A stretch of 64,000 bases of DNA from Aplectana chamaeleonis (Eukaryota; Nematoda; Chromadorea; Rhabditida; Cosmocercidae), in the NCBI GenBank assembly GCA_029168955.1, contig JAPDOI010000063.1, forward strand, positions 2,154,501-2,218,500, given 5' to 3'. This document shows, piece after piece, positions 38,277 to 49,443 of this stretch. The notes below the pieces were generated by a model, which saw nothing but the letters and a program-made list of their open reading frames with translations, had not been told where the DNA came from and did no database searches. Position 1 is the stretch's first letter. Every line of letters starts with the position of its first letter. A program made the position numbers and the translations under genes.

Positions 38277-39245
38277 GTCTGATGAGTGGACGGGGCTGCG
38301 ACGGTTTATCCCTCCGAGCGAATCGAAACCCCATTCTCCAGTGAGGCCGCCAATCTTGCACTGCCCGTCAGAGTAAATTGAAAACGGTAATCATACAATG
38401 CTCTCGCTAAGTTTTGTAAAAACGGGAAGCATTTAAAAAACTTGGCAGAAAAGCGTTGAAAAATGTAACTTTTCTGAACGATGGCTTTTCCGAAATCTTA
38501 AAACACTGTCATAATCACAGACCGAATCGCAACCTATTTATGTGACATGTGTGTCGGAGTTCTCTAAAATCGCCTTATTTTTCAAGGAAATAGTTTTTGC
38601 AATAATTTTTCAAAAACGTCGCGTGCGGTCAAGTGCGGCGAAGCTTTGAGCAGTATTTGTACAAATAATGGAAGAGCAATCTAGAGTGCGCGCAATCATT
38701 TAAGTCTGATGAATGGACGGGGCTGCGACGGTAGATCACCCTGAGCGAATCGAAACCCCATTCTCCAGTGAGGTCGCAAACCTCGCACGGCAAGCCGCCT
38801 GGTCCGTGCGTCAAACTAAATTGAAAACGGAAACCATATATGCTTTCATCATAAATAAGGTGCAGGTGAGAGAGTCTTACTGTTTGAATTTCCGAAATCT
38901 TTTATTAAACGCGCTTGAGAAATACGAGAAAATGCGGAAATTTGTAGCAAAAACCTTAGACTCTTAAATTAAAGACTTCGAAAATTCAACCAGCATCTAT
39001 CTTGAGATTCTCTCACCTGCAACTTATTTATGAAGAGAGCATATAGATTGCTCTTCCATTATTTTTACAAATACTGTTTCAAGTTTAGCCGCACGTCACC
39101 ACGCGCGACGTTTTCGAAAATCTATTGCAAAAATCATTTCCTTTGAAAACTTGGTGATTTTGGGAACTTCGGCACACATGTCACATGAATAGGTAGCGAT
39201 TCGATCTGTGAATACGAGAGCGTTTTAGGAGTTCAAAAATGTCTT
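38277..39245. repeat. Foldback (inverted) repeat with internal duplications
   Basis: About 38500-38690 pairs with about 39050-39225 in inverted orientation, sharing GTGACATGTGTG and AATAATGGAAGAGCAAT. An inner inverted pair shares CATAAATAAGGTGCAGGTGA and CTCTCACCTGC (38850 and 39010). A direct repeat starting GTGGACGGGGCTGCGACGGT at 38286 recurs at 38711 with one base changed. It is probably a non-autonomous foldback element; the 84 aa frame at 38713 lies inside it. Confidence 0.6.
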
Positions 39246-39269
39246 CATTCAAAAAAACGTTATAGCCTA

Positions 39270-39745
39270 GCTACTTCATTCTGAGCCGGTCGACGGAAGG
39301 CTATCGTCTTATCATGTCAAAACTTCCTTATCAATATTATATCTTGCCATGGCTGAGCGCTCTGCTGCTTGCTCCTCCCGGACTCATCCGAGCAAGCTAC
39401 TGTGCTTATCTGAGCCAAATTCCGGTCCGCAATTGCGTCTCGACACGTTTTGCGGCCGCACGCTCTCGAGTCAGAAGAGCTTCCAGCGCCGCAGCCGCCG
39501 ATCTGCTGACTCTAGGTGGGTTTTAGAAACTGGAAACTAAGAAAAGTTGGAGAAAATTGTATGAAAAAGCCACATCGAGTCGGCTTCAGCGCTGGAAGCC
39601 CAACTGACTCCAGCGCGGGCGGCGGCAAAGCGTGTCCAGACGCAGTTACGGACCGGAATTTGGCCCAGATAAGCACAGTACGCTTTAAATGCCTCGGTAG
39701 CTTTTTTGCCAAGTTTGCCTGATGCTGTCTGTTTTTACAAAGCTT
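39270..39745. repeat. Foldback repeat
   Basis: 39385-39495 and 39587-39700 are inverted copies of each other (CTGTGCTTATCTGAGCCAAA against the complement of TTTGGCCCAGATAAGCACAG). The left end resembles 3275-3410. Frames on both strands are consequences of the GC-rich arms. Confidence 0.55.
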
Positions 39746-40049
39746 AGCGCGGGTAGTGTACAAACATCATTCCTTTTGGAAATTATGACCAGACCCCTGC
39801 TATTTTACTGTCAAAGTATGCACCTTTGTCTGTTGTATAGCTGTAGCTGATGATGTTGAGGTTTTCGCGCACGGTCGAATTAAGCGTCGCCGAATTTCAC
39901 TATTGAAGAAGACAACCACCAGGCTAGAATACGACTTATACCGTTTTAGAAGTTCACAATGAAGTCTGCTATGAAGGAGTCTCCACTATATAGAGCAAAT
40001 ATCATTAGTTTGAAATTTAACGCTTCGTTTACAAAAAAGAGTTTTTGTC

Positions 40050-43000
40050 CTACCCTGCTCCGAAGTGAGCCAACTCCCATGTGCTGGTTTTTGTGAAAGC
40101 CGCGAGAATTCCACTCATTTGAGGAGATATCACATGATAGCAAAACAGCGTGAAGCAATAGATTATGGTAACAAGGAATCCCTGAAGAAGTTGCAATGGT
40201 CAAAAATGCAATGACTGAGAGTCAGAGCAAGTTCCACAAATTCGGATTCAGACCTGAGCAAAATTGAGCACTTCTCGTCGTTGTCTTGCAGCAGTCGACT
40301 GATTTCCCCGAGCAATATCGTTTTGCTTCTGAAGAAGAGAAAAGGACACTAACTATCGCTTGCTGTTTTCACATTAGCGAGAGGTTTGTACCGAATGGAT
40401 TTTTCGAAGTCTGCACATTGTAACCATGTCTATAATGACAACGATGCTAAATAAGGTTACACTGTAACCTAGATCCATGAAATATCCCAGAAAATTCCCG
40501 CATCGTGAATCTTCGAATGTCCACATCAGTTTAATGTCGTCGAAGTGAGGATTGCAGCCGGCTGAAAGTATTGTATAACCTGATAATCGAAGTAACCAAT
40601 AATTTGGAGTTGTTTCCACAAATAGGTTCCATAGAAGTCAAATGCATTTCCAATTAGATCGAATAGTTATCAAGCAGCATTGACCATGTCTTTGTCGATC
40701 GTTTTTGTCCGGAAAACGATCAATGAGAACACGATAAATCAGCCACTTCAATATCAAAACAAGTATCCGAGGAATAAACAGCAGTAATCGCCCACCGCTG
40801 GGACAGCCTTAGTTGAAGCTCATGTGGAAAGAACTCACGAACGAAGTATATGCCGATGTACGCGAAACTGACAAGAATTATGAATGCAATAATATACAAA
40901 GTATTTTTGACGGTGAAATAATTTCGATAGGAAGCCGGAGCAGAAATTGCAGCGAATCGATTAATGGCGACAAATAGAATAGAATGGAATGCGGTCGTTT
41001 GAAAGTAGATCATAGTTTGTCCGACTACTTCATTTAGCACAAAACACTCGTTAGGTAGACCCCTGGAAACTCTGAGGTTGGGGAATTATTCTTAGCGCTC
41101 TTCTCCACCGGTGATTGCGTATAGATTTTCGCAAACTCCAGAAACGTTAACGTCAATGTGGATTGTGAGAACGGCTTCGGTTCACTGACCCGAAAATCAG
41201 AACACTATTGAAAAGTCTCAAAACACTATCCTACGGAGATAGAAGCATTCTGCCGAATCGTCTAAGCACTAAGTATGCCGAAATTTTCTGAAATCCGAGA
41301 ACGAGCTCGATGCCTGTCTCACGCTGTTTTTTGACGCCTGTCCGAGCAGTTTATGGCAAAAAAAAACTTAATAAATTGGTAGAGAGATTCGAGGTTTCGG
41401 AAGCACCGAAGAAAACACGGTTTTACAATTTTCTGTCATGAATGTTTTTTTCATAAATAAATGTTAGTATTCAACAACACGAGTTAGTGTACTTATTCCT
41501 TTGATTCAACACTTGAAGAAAAAAATGTGCTCATTTTCGTTTGAAACGCTCAAACCATTTTGTAATTTTCGCAGTTTCATAGATGGTTCAAACGGAATTT
41601 TTTTCTGTAGGATGCTGCAATCGAATTTTTGAATCAAGTTAAATTTCAGCGTTTTGCGGGTGAATGAAATCATGCCATTTTGAACCGTGATCCACAGAAA
41701 AACTCAAAGTAAATCTCACGTTCAAGCTCAGAGCCCCAACAGCCTTCTGAACGAAGCTTGCGCTAAAAATGTGCAGATTTCTGAAATTCGAAAAATCTGT
41801 ATTTTTCTCGCTTTCCATCTACCCAGCTGCGCCCTCCCCCTCCATGAGGAGAAGATGAATTCATCAATTTCGAACCAAACCAATGCTTATCCGACCGTTG
41901 AGTAAGCTGTCTTCATTTCTGTCGAGGGGCTCCGGCATTGTTCAGATTCTTGCCCATCCTAGAAACGCCTGAGGCATCTAGCTAATCACGAGTACGCATT
42001 ATTGAAACACTGTTCTTCCCCTACAACATACTATCAGGGTGGGGGTAAAGATCGTTCGGTTTTTTCAGCATTTAAAGGCACAGTACACCCTCAGGTATGA
42101 ATTTTGAGATTTTCATGTAATTGTGTAGAAGACCCCTCTTGTATAACACGTGCCAAATGCGAGATCACAATTCCTACAAATAAGCTAGATATAAGCGACC
42201 ACCACAGGCCCGGCCCCCTTCCCTCACCACCACAGGCCTGACCCCCTTACCGATTTTCGAACTTGATAACGGCTCGAGGGATGGATGAATTCAAACAAGG
42301 CGTCGTTCTTCATTTCATTACTGGATTGTCTCCTTATCCTCGCTCGCTCTCTCGCAACAATTGCGAATGAAGAAAAATACAGGCCTGATACAACTCGTCC
42401 ACCAATTTTTCACCCTCCAAAAATAGGTACCTTTAGGGAGCCATAACTCTGTTCAAAGGGGGTATTGGACGATTTCAGAGATATCACTGTGATCAGTGTG
42501 TGACTCTCTTCAAGACAAGCATGAAATCTTAAAATTAATTTCTTGGGTGTCCTGTGCCTTTAAAGGAAGCCTACACTCTCGTAAACGTGATTGAGATAAT
42601 TACAGAAATAGAGTGGTATGGCTCAGAACACAACGCCTACGCATTTTGAAGCGTCAAAAACGACCCACAATGACGCTACACAAGTGAGAAGTTGGCGCCG
42701 CTCTTGTATCTGCCCGCCCTTGCCTCCCCCCCAAAAAAAAAACAGGGGTGCTGGGCCTTTCCCACCGTCGTCAATGTGTGTGGGTAGTAGAATAGGTCCA
42801 ACAGGTAAATCGCGAACGTCGTCGACGGTGGAAATGGCCCAGCACCCCGTTTTGGAAGAGTACGCAAATACAGGGGCGGGCAGAGACAGGGGTGGGGCCA
42901 ACTTCCCACTCGTGTAGCGTCATTGCGGGTCGCTTTTGACGCTTCAAAATGCATGGGCGTTGTATTCTGAGCCATACCATTCTATTTCCGCAGTTATCTC

Positions 43001-44129
43001 AATCACATTTACGAGCGTGTATGCTGCCTTTGGATAACTTGCTCGATCGTTTAGCACAGTGTTTGTATTCACTAGAAAGTGCATTGTTATTATTTGCTAT
43101 TTTCCAGGCTAGGTAGTTGAATACGACCATAATCTGCGTTTGGTGGGACTGGGAAGCCATGATACACTGGAAGATGCTTGAGAAGATTTTAGCGGCCAAC
43201 AAGGACCTCTACATTGCCCAACTACGCCGCGTAAATGAGGCTATGCGACTGAAAACACCTGATCGACAAGGCCAGGTCATTCTGCTCCACTACAGCGCCA
43301 GACCTCTGATTGCACAAGTCGTCAAATCCGCACTCTGTGAGCTCGATTGGGAGGTTCTTCAGCATCCAGTGTACACTCTGGACCTTGCGCCAACAGAATA
43401 TCATCTTTTAGGCTCCATCTCAAAACAAATGAGAGGTGTTACCTTCGAAGGCGAAGTGGACCTCAAGAACAGGCTCAACAACTTCTTGGAAACAATACCA
43501 GGCGAGTTTTGGCGGAATGGCATCAACAAATTGGTTGAGAGGTGGTAGGAGGTCGTAAACAGTAGCGGCGAGTTTATAATTGATTAATTTATTGCTATAA
43601 TTGTTGTTTTTTTTTTCAAATAAAGCTCTTTGAAAAAAAAAACCGAACAAAAAAAAAACTTACTTCCCAACTCAATAGAATCGCATCTTGGAACTCAATG
43701 GTACGTGCGCAATCATCCTTTTCAGTGCGGATTGTTATCTCTGAGATAGTCTTAGTGTGTAAGAAACTTACTGTTCATTACTGGTGCAACCCAGAAGAGA
43801 AAAATCAATAGCAAGAAGATGTTTGACACCAAATGAGAGGCCATCAGCATTCCGAATGAGTTGCGAAACATGGATAGGCAAATTATCAGCACTGCTGACA
43901 CCCCGTTCAACAACAATCCGATGACGGCTATCTGAAAAAAGTCGAAAGGTCTTACTGATATTCTTTATCAACATCTCTTCATAGCGCCTCATAAATATTA
44001 ACGCTCTCAAGTACAGCCCTCAATTCAATAATCCATGAAGAGCAGTTTTGTAACGAAGCTTACCACTATGGTGAAGGCTGCCAACCACACGGCGTCTGTT
44101 CGGCTAGGCACCTGATAGGCGATCGACAT
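40050..44129 (-). CDS. Srx-type seven-transmembrane chemoreceptor, six exons, ~277 aa
   Basis: Exons 44129-44064, 43931-43772, 41069-40839, 40561-40392, 40328-40254 and 40181-40050 join in phase to 834 nt. TM1-TM2 read GLLLNGVSAVLIICLS and FRNSFGMLMASHLVSN, the latter characteristic of nematode Srx receptors. Exon 3 has VGQTMIYFQ, AINRFAAISAP (the NRF motif after TM3) and IIAFIILVSF (TM4). Exon 4 has MWTFEDSRC and TLFSIVVIIDMVT (TM5). Exons 5-6 have RRREVLNF and VTIIYCFTLFCYH, then WELAHFG toward TM7, ending TAG. Srx proteins are nematode-specific G-protein-coupled receptors, mostly in chemosensory neurons. Uncertain points: exon 3 uses a CTCAGAG acceptor; exon 6 could instead splice at GTAGGA (40052 side) to a short tail. 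Intron 2 (2.7 kb) is packed with mobile elements. Confidence 0.78.
42076..42559. mobile_element. TTAA-flanked MITE in receptor intron 2
   Basis: Ends AGGCACAGTACACC and GGTGTCCTGTGCCT are flanked by TTAA (42072-42075 and 42560-42563). It shares the internal CATAACTCTGTTC and GAGATATCACTGTGATCAG motifs with the copies at 14871 and 15719. Confidence 0.8.
42564..43029. mobile_element. Palindromic MITE abutting the previous element
   Basis: The 466 bp element is almost one long palindrome centred near 42795. AGAGTGGTATGGCTCAGAA on the left pairs with TTCTGAGCCATACCATTCT on the right, and GTGCTGGGCC with GGCCCAGCAC near the centre. Ends are AGGAAGCC.TACAC and GTGTATGCTGCCT; the left flank TTAA is the same four bases that end the neighbouring MITE, and the right flank has decayed to TTGG. 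Frames of 92-99 aa on both strands mirror each other and are not genes. Confidence 0.75.
43117..43548 (+). pseudogene. Mariner transposase, C-terminal fragment (dead)
   Basis: A 143-residue open frame matches the catalytic C-terminal half of mariner transposases: WWDWEAMIHWKML, ARPLIAQVV, WEVLQHPVYTLDLAPTEYHL and FWRNGINKLVERW. The canonical HDNARP reads HYSARP and PSDYHLF reads PTEYHLL, so both of these catalytic Asp residues are replaced (Tyr and Glu). The N-terminal DNA-binding half is missing. It lies antisense in intron 2 of the receptor gene. Mariners of this type are known in hookworms (the 'bandit' lineage); closeness to that lineage was not tested. An AATAAA follows at about 43619. 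Confidence 0.8.
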
Positions 44130-46640
44130 GTATCCTGGAATTTGCATTATTCTAATTCATTTCATTTAATACATGAGTTCTCTTCGAAACATCTCACAAA
44201 CCAAACAAATGGAAGCTATTTGAGAAAAAATTGACGGAGCGAATGATTTATCTGCCTAAATGTGTCAGCCAATGGAGCAAGTGGAACTGATGTCAATCGC
44301 AGTGAGATAAAACACACACAACCTTCAACAGAAGCTCTACTTTCCACATACACGCATGTGAAATTGCATTCCAAGCAGCAATGAAAAAGTGTTGTGACAA
44401 GTGAGACACCGACTCTGCTCTATCCATAGACCTCAGACAAGCAAAAAAATACCAATCTCTAGCTCAAAGCATATTAAGCTCAAACATGCAACATGAATCA
44501 AGTGAGCTGGCAGACAACATTAACAATAAGTATGTAACACCAATCAACTTTTGCCATATACCACGTATCCAATAGCATGAATGTCAAAAAAGGTGTGTCC
44601 AAACAAGATTTTCGTGCTCAGGGTCTAACTGTTTATAGGCAATTAAAAAATTGCCAGAGTAGTGCTGATAGATTTGCTTGTATTTGAGTACCGTACAAAT
44701 ATGAGGGAAGGCGAGATTGAATAATCACCATACAACCCACAGAATTTCCGTGCTCTTGATACACGGCAACTAAGATGATTTATATGAAAACCAACTAAAT
44801 GATGACGTGAAGATTTAAGCGATTACCGGAACAAGGCTTCTCCCTACGCCAAGCTGAGGCAGTTTAGGACACTCTGTGCTGGGGTTTTCTCAGCTATGCA
44901 GCTACCTCACCCCCATAAATCTACAATTCTACCGGAAAATACAAGAAACCATCGCTGGGGTGACGCCATTTGACAGACAATCTGTATTACCTCTTTCGAA
45001 AATGTAAGGTACGAGGTAAAATGAAGAAGATACTAGGGATTGTGGACCGTCGGCAGTTGAACCAGCTTTACTGATGACCATTACTCTCATAACAGCAACC
45101 ATCAGCTGACTACGAGTTGAAAAATCGCTGTCGCTGCGTTCTTCGGTTGCCTCTTTTTCGAAGTGGAGGTTCCTCTGTCCACTCGCATGTGTGGGCGGTG
45201 GGAGGGAAGAGACAACAAGAGGGTGTAAGAGAAAGAAAGGCAGTATGCGGGCTCAAGCGCGCGATAAATCCGACTCAATTCGCTTCCAGTTAGAGGTTGT
45301 GTACGTCAACATAGAGAGCGATCCCTTATCAGGGCTGCCGAAATGCAAGTCTCTGGTATCTTTTCAGAACATCTGAAATTAATAAGTAGAAAGGCGCGAG
45401 CACGAACGCCCCAGATTTCTAAAAGTCTTAGCCTAAAAGATAAGAAGATTCTGGTAAAGGCATCGAAACGCATGTCAGGCCGGTGACCAGAACTGGAATA
45501 ACAGTGTTTTGTTCGTCCATAAAGAGGTGCACCGCTTCGATTGAAAAATCTCAAAACAAGTATACGAAAAAAAAACTGTTCATCAGTACGTTTAGCTTTT
45601 CATATTCGAAGACATCCCGAGTGAGATTAAGAGATGCTTGCGTTTCACTTATCGAGCGGGTTCTGCATACGTATCCTTGAGGCATGGGCTCAGGGTTCAG
45701 CGTGAGGTGAGATGTATCGGAGAGGGAAGATGGACTCGTTGGCTTCCGGTGGGGGGTGGTCGGGCCTCTGACCAACCAAGGACCAAGATGGGCTTCTATC
45801 AGAGGTGGGGGGAGGTTGAGAGCCATGCCGTTAGTATAAAAAGTGACGGCGAACTGGGACGCAAACGGAGGTATAGGTGATACAGGTGACAAATATGCTG
45901 TCCAAGAAAAAGCAATGAAAATAACTCCTGACTCAAAGCTCATTAATGCATGGATCCCAGATAAGGCCTCTCGTTTTTGTTGCGAAAAAAAACCGAAAAT
46001 TGATCTCAATTCCAAATCTGTTGATTAAAAAAAGATTTAATAGGTGACAAATCTGCCTGTCCTCAACTATTAGTGCTGTTGCACCAGCAGTACGCGGGAA
46101 AAATACTGGGTAATTTCCTTCAAGAAGGCAGAAACTGTAATACCATCAGGGAGCGCAGCATACGTATCAAACATTCAAGCTAGAGTCCCACTCTCAAATG
46201 ACGCAATTCTATAAGTGGATAAAGTAACTCACACAGCATTACTAAGCCACTCTGAAGAAACACAGCAGCACCATAACAACTCTTGCCGTCGGACCTCCAT
46301 AGTTTTTCAATGCTGTCACTGACGTCATTCAACAATCCATTCAACAAGTATACCTTGTATTGCAAGAGTGTCATTCGCGACTTAGAATTGTTGGTCTAGG
46401 ACTTCTTTGAACATGCTCAACACCCGCATCAGCCTTCATTATTGGGAGGCGAGATCTCGGTTTGCAATCACTTGAACTCCGGCGAAAACTTAATAGCCTC
46501 CAAAAAAGATCATCAATGGTATGGTAGACGTCATCAAAGCGGGGGTGTTAAACTATCGCTCTTCTGTGAGTGTAGAGAGAGGTTTGAGGACAGTATCGTA
46601 AGGCATATAACATACAAGAACATCATTAGTGCCGTGTATT
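44130..46640. other. Intergenic, no gene supported
   Basis: No splice-linked exons with a recognisable product. The 154 aa minus-strand frame (45551-46015) and its partners overlap a direct repeat (CTCAGGGTTCAGCGTGAGGTG near 45690, found again at the right edge of the window near 63960) and have no domain. Confidence 0.45.
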
Positions 46641-46693
46641 CCTGACCTTTTGTGAGCTTAGACACACCTGGGATAATACTCTACTGCACCGAT

Positions 46694-46860
46694 CAGAGAT
46701 GTGCGAAAACTTTCTGTCAGAAAACAGAAATCAGAAAAGTAGCAGAAAGCAGAAAATCGAGTTCGCCAGAAAGCACAAATCAGAAAATAGAGGGGCCAGA
46801 TGGTTAGAAAACAGAAAACATTTCGGAAAAATATTTTTCTGCACTTGGACTTTTTTCAAG
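46694..46860. mobile_element. hAT-like element end with CAGAAAA words
   Basis: It begins CAGAGATGTGCGAAAA, then AGAAAACAGAAA-type words to about 46830. The flank just outside (46641-46693) matches, inverted, 63499-63550 beside the equivalent end at 63386-63498, so one old insertion was carried in the C/D inverted duplication. No second terminus was found here. Confidence 0.6.
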
Positions 46861-47079
46861 TGAAGAGAGGGTACAATCTCGAGTCTGAATTATTATCGCT
46901 CTCGCTGAGCCGTAAACACAAGTAATAACGACGACAGCGCTGCTCAAGGTTATTGGATAAATTCCCGGATGAGAAAGGGACGAAAGCATGGAAAACGGGC
47001 TTCTGAAAGATGTGCTGATCTGAGACACTAAGACAGCACAAAGAGGCGGACAGTCACTCACCGAGGTTGGCACGGGAGC

Positions 47080-47219
47080 AGCCCATGTCAGCATCTGTTC
47101 TTTTTTTGCTGTTTACATTCTCGATGTTGGATTCCCCAGACAGCCACGTCGCCCAGTGTCACTGCTCGAACGGAGAAGAGAACGATCCGCATAAAAGGGA
47201 GTAGCAGATACTACGGGGC
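47080..47219 (+). promoter_or_regulatory. Promoter of CAP gene C
   Basis: AGCCCATGTCAG (47080-47091), CCCAGACAGCCACGT (47135-47149), CACTGCTCGAA (47160-47170) and ATAAAAGGG starting 47191, 29 bp before the ATG. The same boxes lie in front of gene D and the A/B genes. Confidence 0.7.
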
Positions 47220-48711
47220 ATGTTCGACATGGCCTCTCCTATCGTTTTCCTGCTTACGGTGAGTGTCAAGCGAGTTATTCACTCCATATGCCTTCAAAAC
47301 TATTGGTTTTCAGGTGGTCCTGCGAATCGGTGGAATCGCTGCTGGTGAGTTTCTAAAATGTCAAGGAAAGTTCCTACTTGATACAACATCTAGGTATTCC
47401 CACAAGAAGTATGGGTAACAGAGTGATTTTAAGCGGAAGCATCGGGAATCAATGCGAAGTTCGAACTACTCCACAATGCAGTTCGCAGTAAAGTTGCAAA
47501 TGGTGATTATACTCTTGACGGCAAGAAATATGGCCCTTCAAGCAACATGTACCAAGTGGTGAGCTTTCAGGCGATTCGAAAGTACACACCAGCTCGTAAG
47601 ATACGGTAAGAAAGCGAGTGAGAACGCGCGTTCACGTCTTCAGCGCCCTTTTCCAATAACTTACTTTGTAGTTAGCTTTTTCCTATCTGAGAATTTGTTT
47701 AGGAAGTTATTTAGGATAGGAAAAGGGCTGTAAAGCAGTATAGTGCGTGCTGACGTTTAGATTTCGACAAAAAAGAGGGCGTGTAGCGCTGTGCAACCGC
47801 ACACTGTGATTGCATACTTGTATGCTGTATGGCGCACCAAAGATTCCATCTCGAACTCTTTCGCATAAACTCGAACTTCGGCAATAATTAGGCCATTGTA
47901 TAGCCCTTCTCACCAGGATCCTAAATATTTTTTCGGATCCGAGGAAAACTGAAAGGAGTTGTTAGAAGAGGACGCTAAATGCGCAGAAACGTATCGCTGC
48001 ACGCCTTCTGATCCTACAAGCGTTGTTGTATGTTACAGGTAAAGTGAAGTGCTTTCTAATTCTATTATGAGGTTTTTCAGCAATTTAATGAGAATCTTTC
48101 CCGACTAGCTCAAACGATGCTCAATAACAAACAAAAGGAGACTGACTATGGCTCCAACTATTTCAGCAAGTGGGTTCGACATGATTTAGGCGGACGAGGC
48201 GTTTCCTGTGATTTTGCATTTTCAGGCCCTTCCCAGAAGGCAGAGATATAAACTTGGCATTAAATGAAGCAATGAAGGAATGGTTCTCAAAGGAGTCTTC
48301 CCTAAAACAGGTATATCTTATCTTGCATTTTGGTCGTTCTACAACTACTGGTTTGAACATTATTTTAGATGATTATTTACAACTCCTTGGCAATCGGATG
48401 TGGCCACAAGATTTCCCTCGCGGAAGATTCGCAACGGCATCTGGAATTTCTTTGCTTATACAAGAAAAAGTTAGACACCCAAGTATTCAATGATAGAATA
48501 AGTTCAAATGTATATGCGCATGGATTCACTTATGTTTTGCGTTTGTTTCAGGTATATGGACGGGGAGAACGGAATGAAAGGAATGAAGTTATGGGGTTAT
48601 GGAACTCGTCCGTGCCGCGATTCGGATCCTTACTCTTGCACATCAATAGAGGATTCTCACTGCAACAAAGCCTCAGGTCTTTGTGTTGCTTGGAACACGC
48701 AAAATGCTTAG
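47220..48711 (+). CDS. CAP (ASP-like) gene C, seven exons, 209 aa
   Basis: Exons 47220-47258, 47314-47344, 47434-47558, 48081-48169, 48226-48310, 48369-48469 and 48552-48711 (630 nt, TAG). Order: signal peptide MFDMASPIVFLLT, FELLHNAVRSKVANG (HNxxR-like helix), KYGPSSNMYQV, NENLSRLAQTML (helix 2), GSNYF, LNEAMKEWFS, YNSLAIGCGHK, FLCLYKKK and a tail with PC, SC, HC and LC cysteines ending AWNTQNA. The exon pattern equals that of B and D. The usual HYTQ stretch before the IGCG strand reads SLKQMIIYNS, so the canonical His is absent. It is probably a secreted host-interface protein; biochemical role unknown. A 187 aa frame at 48369-48932 is read-through of exon 6 into the intron and is not a separate gene. 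Confidence 0.82.
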
Positions 48712-48758
48712 CTGGTTTATTGCTAAGACAACTTGTATCCGTTGTGAGATTTTCAAAC

Positions 48759-48764
48759 AATAAA
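48759..48764 (+). terminator. Poly(A) signal of gene C
   Basis: AATAAA about 48 bp after the stop codon; gene D has the same signal at the same distance. Confidence 0.7.
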
Positions 48765-49039
48765 GATGCATGCATGCACACTGTCGTTCCATGCTTGTTT
48801 ACAGGCACCACTCTTACTTGTGATGTTTCTGCCACCAGCCCTCTGGCACTATACACTGTCTTGTTTCAAACAAAATTTGTTTTGAATATCCGACCAATCG
48901 ACTATGGTCTACTATCGCACATTTTCGAGTAACTTTCCTAGTTTTCGAACCACAAGTCGGCCTTTTTTGTCCGACAATGAAAGGTATGATGTTCGTTTGT
49001 AACTAAATGTAAGTTTGAAAGTTGTGTTTTTTTCCTTCT

Positions 49040-49434
49040 GCAGCCACGAAGTGGTTTCTTGCACAGATTGAGAAATCGGGCGATTCTTACAGGATTCGCC
49101 CCTAAAGCCCATTGTCGATGAATAAGTAGGTCTCTTAGAGCATCTGAGTGAATGCGCCTTGTCCGAGACTGCCGCAGTCCGGGCATGCATCAGGCCGGCT
49201 GCTGTTGATATTATTGACGTAAGGTATGAGCAGTGTAGAATGACCACCTTGCAGTGAGGCAAGACCACATTTGGCTTGCCTGCTGAGTTGAACCTCGAAC
49301 TCGCAAATGCCTCGGGACGCTTTTCCCAAAATAGGGTTCACAACCGCATCCCTATGATGTCCTCGAATAAACTGGGTATGCTCCTCGTGCAGGAGACGGA
49401 GCCTTTCCATGTTGGATGCAGAAAGTAATGTCAA
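49040..49434 (-). pseudogene. Retrotransposon C-terminal fragment (non-LTR-like)
   Basis: The minus-strand frame reads GLASLQGGHSTLLIPYVN and DACPDCGSLGQG, then, in a second frame, RDLLIHRQWALGANPVRI and ARFLN. This resembles the tail of jockey/CR1-type reverse transcriptase proteins, with a LAQLRSGHS-like stretch, a CPDC cysteine motif and a LWxxPxxVAxFL ending. The reverse transcriptase core is absent and there is a frameshift, so it is dead. The family assignment is tentative. Confidence 0.4.
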
Positions 49435-49443
49435 TTTCTTACG

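Noticed and set aside
39314..39763. Small Arg/Ala/Ser-rich genes on both strands
   Set aside because: They lie in the arms of a foldback repeat and mirror each other.
42618..42975. Overlapping 92-99 aa frames on both strands starting MAQNTTP
   Set aside because: They are mirror images produced by a palindromic MITE.
45551..46015. 154 aa minus-strand frame
   Set aside because: It shows no domain, splice context or coding signature and overlaps a direct repeat found again near 63960.
48369..48932. 187 aa open frame
   Set aside because: It is exon 6 of gene C continuing through an intron and past the last exon in another frame.
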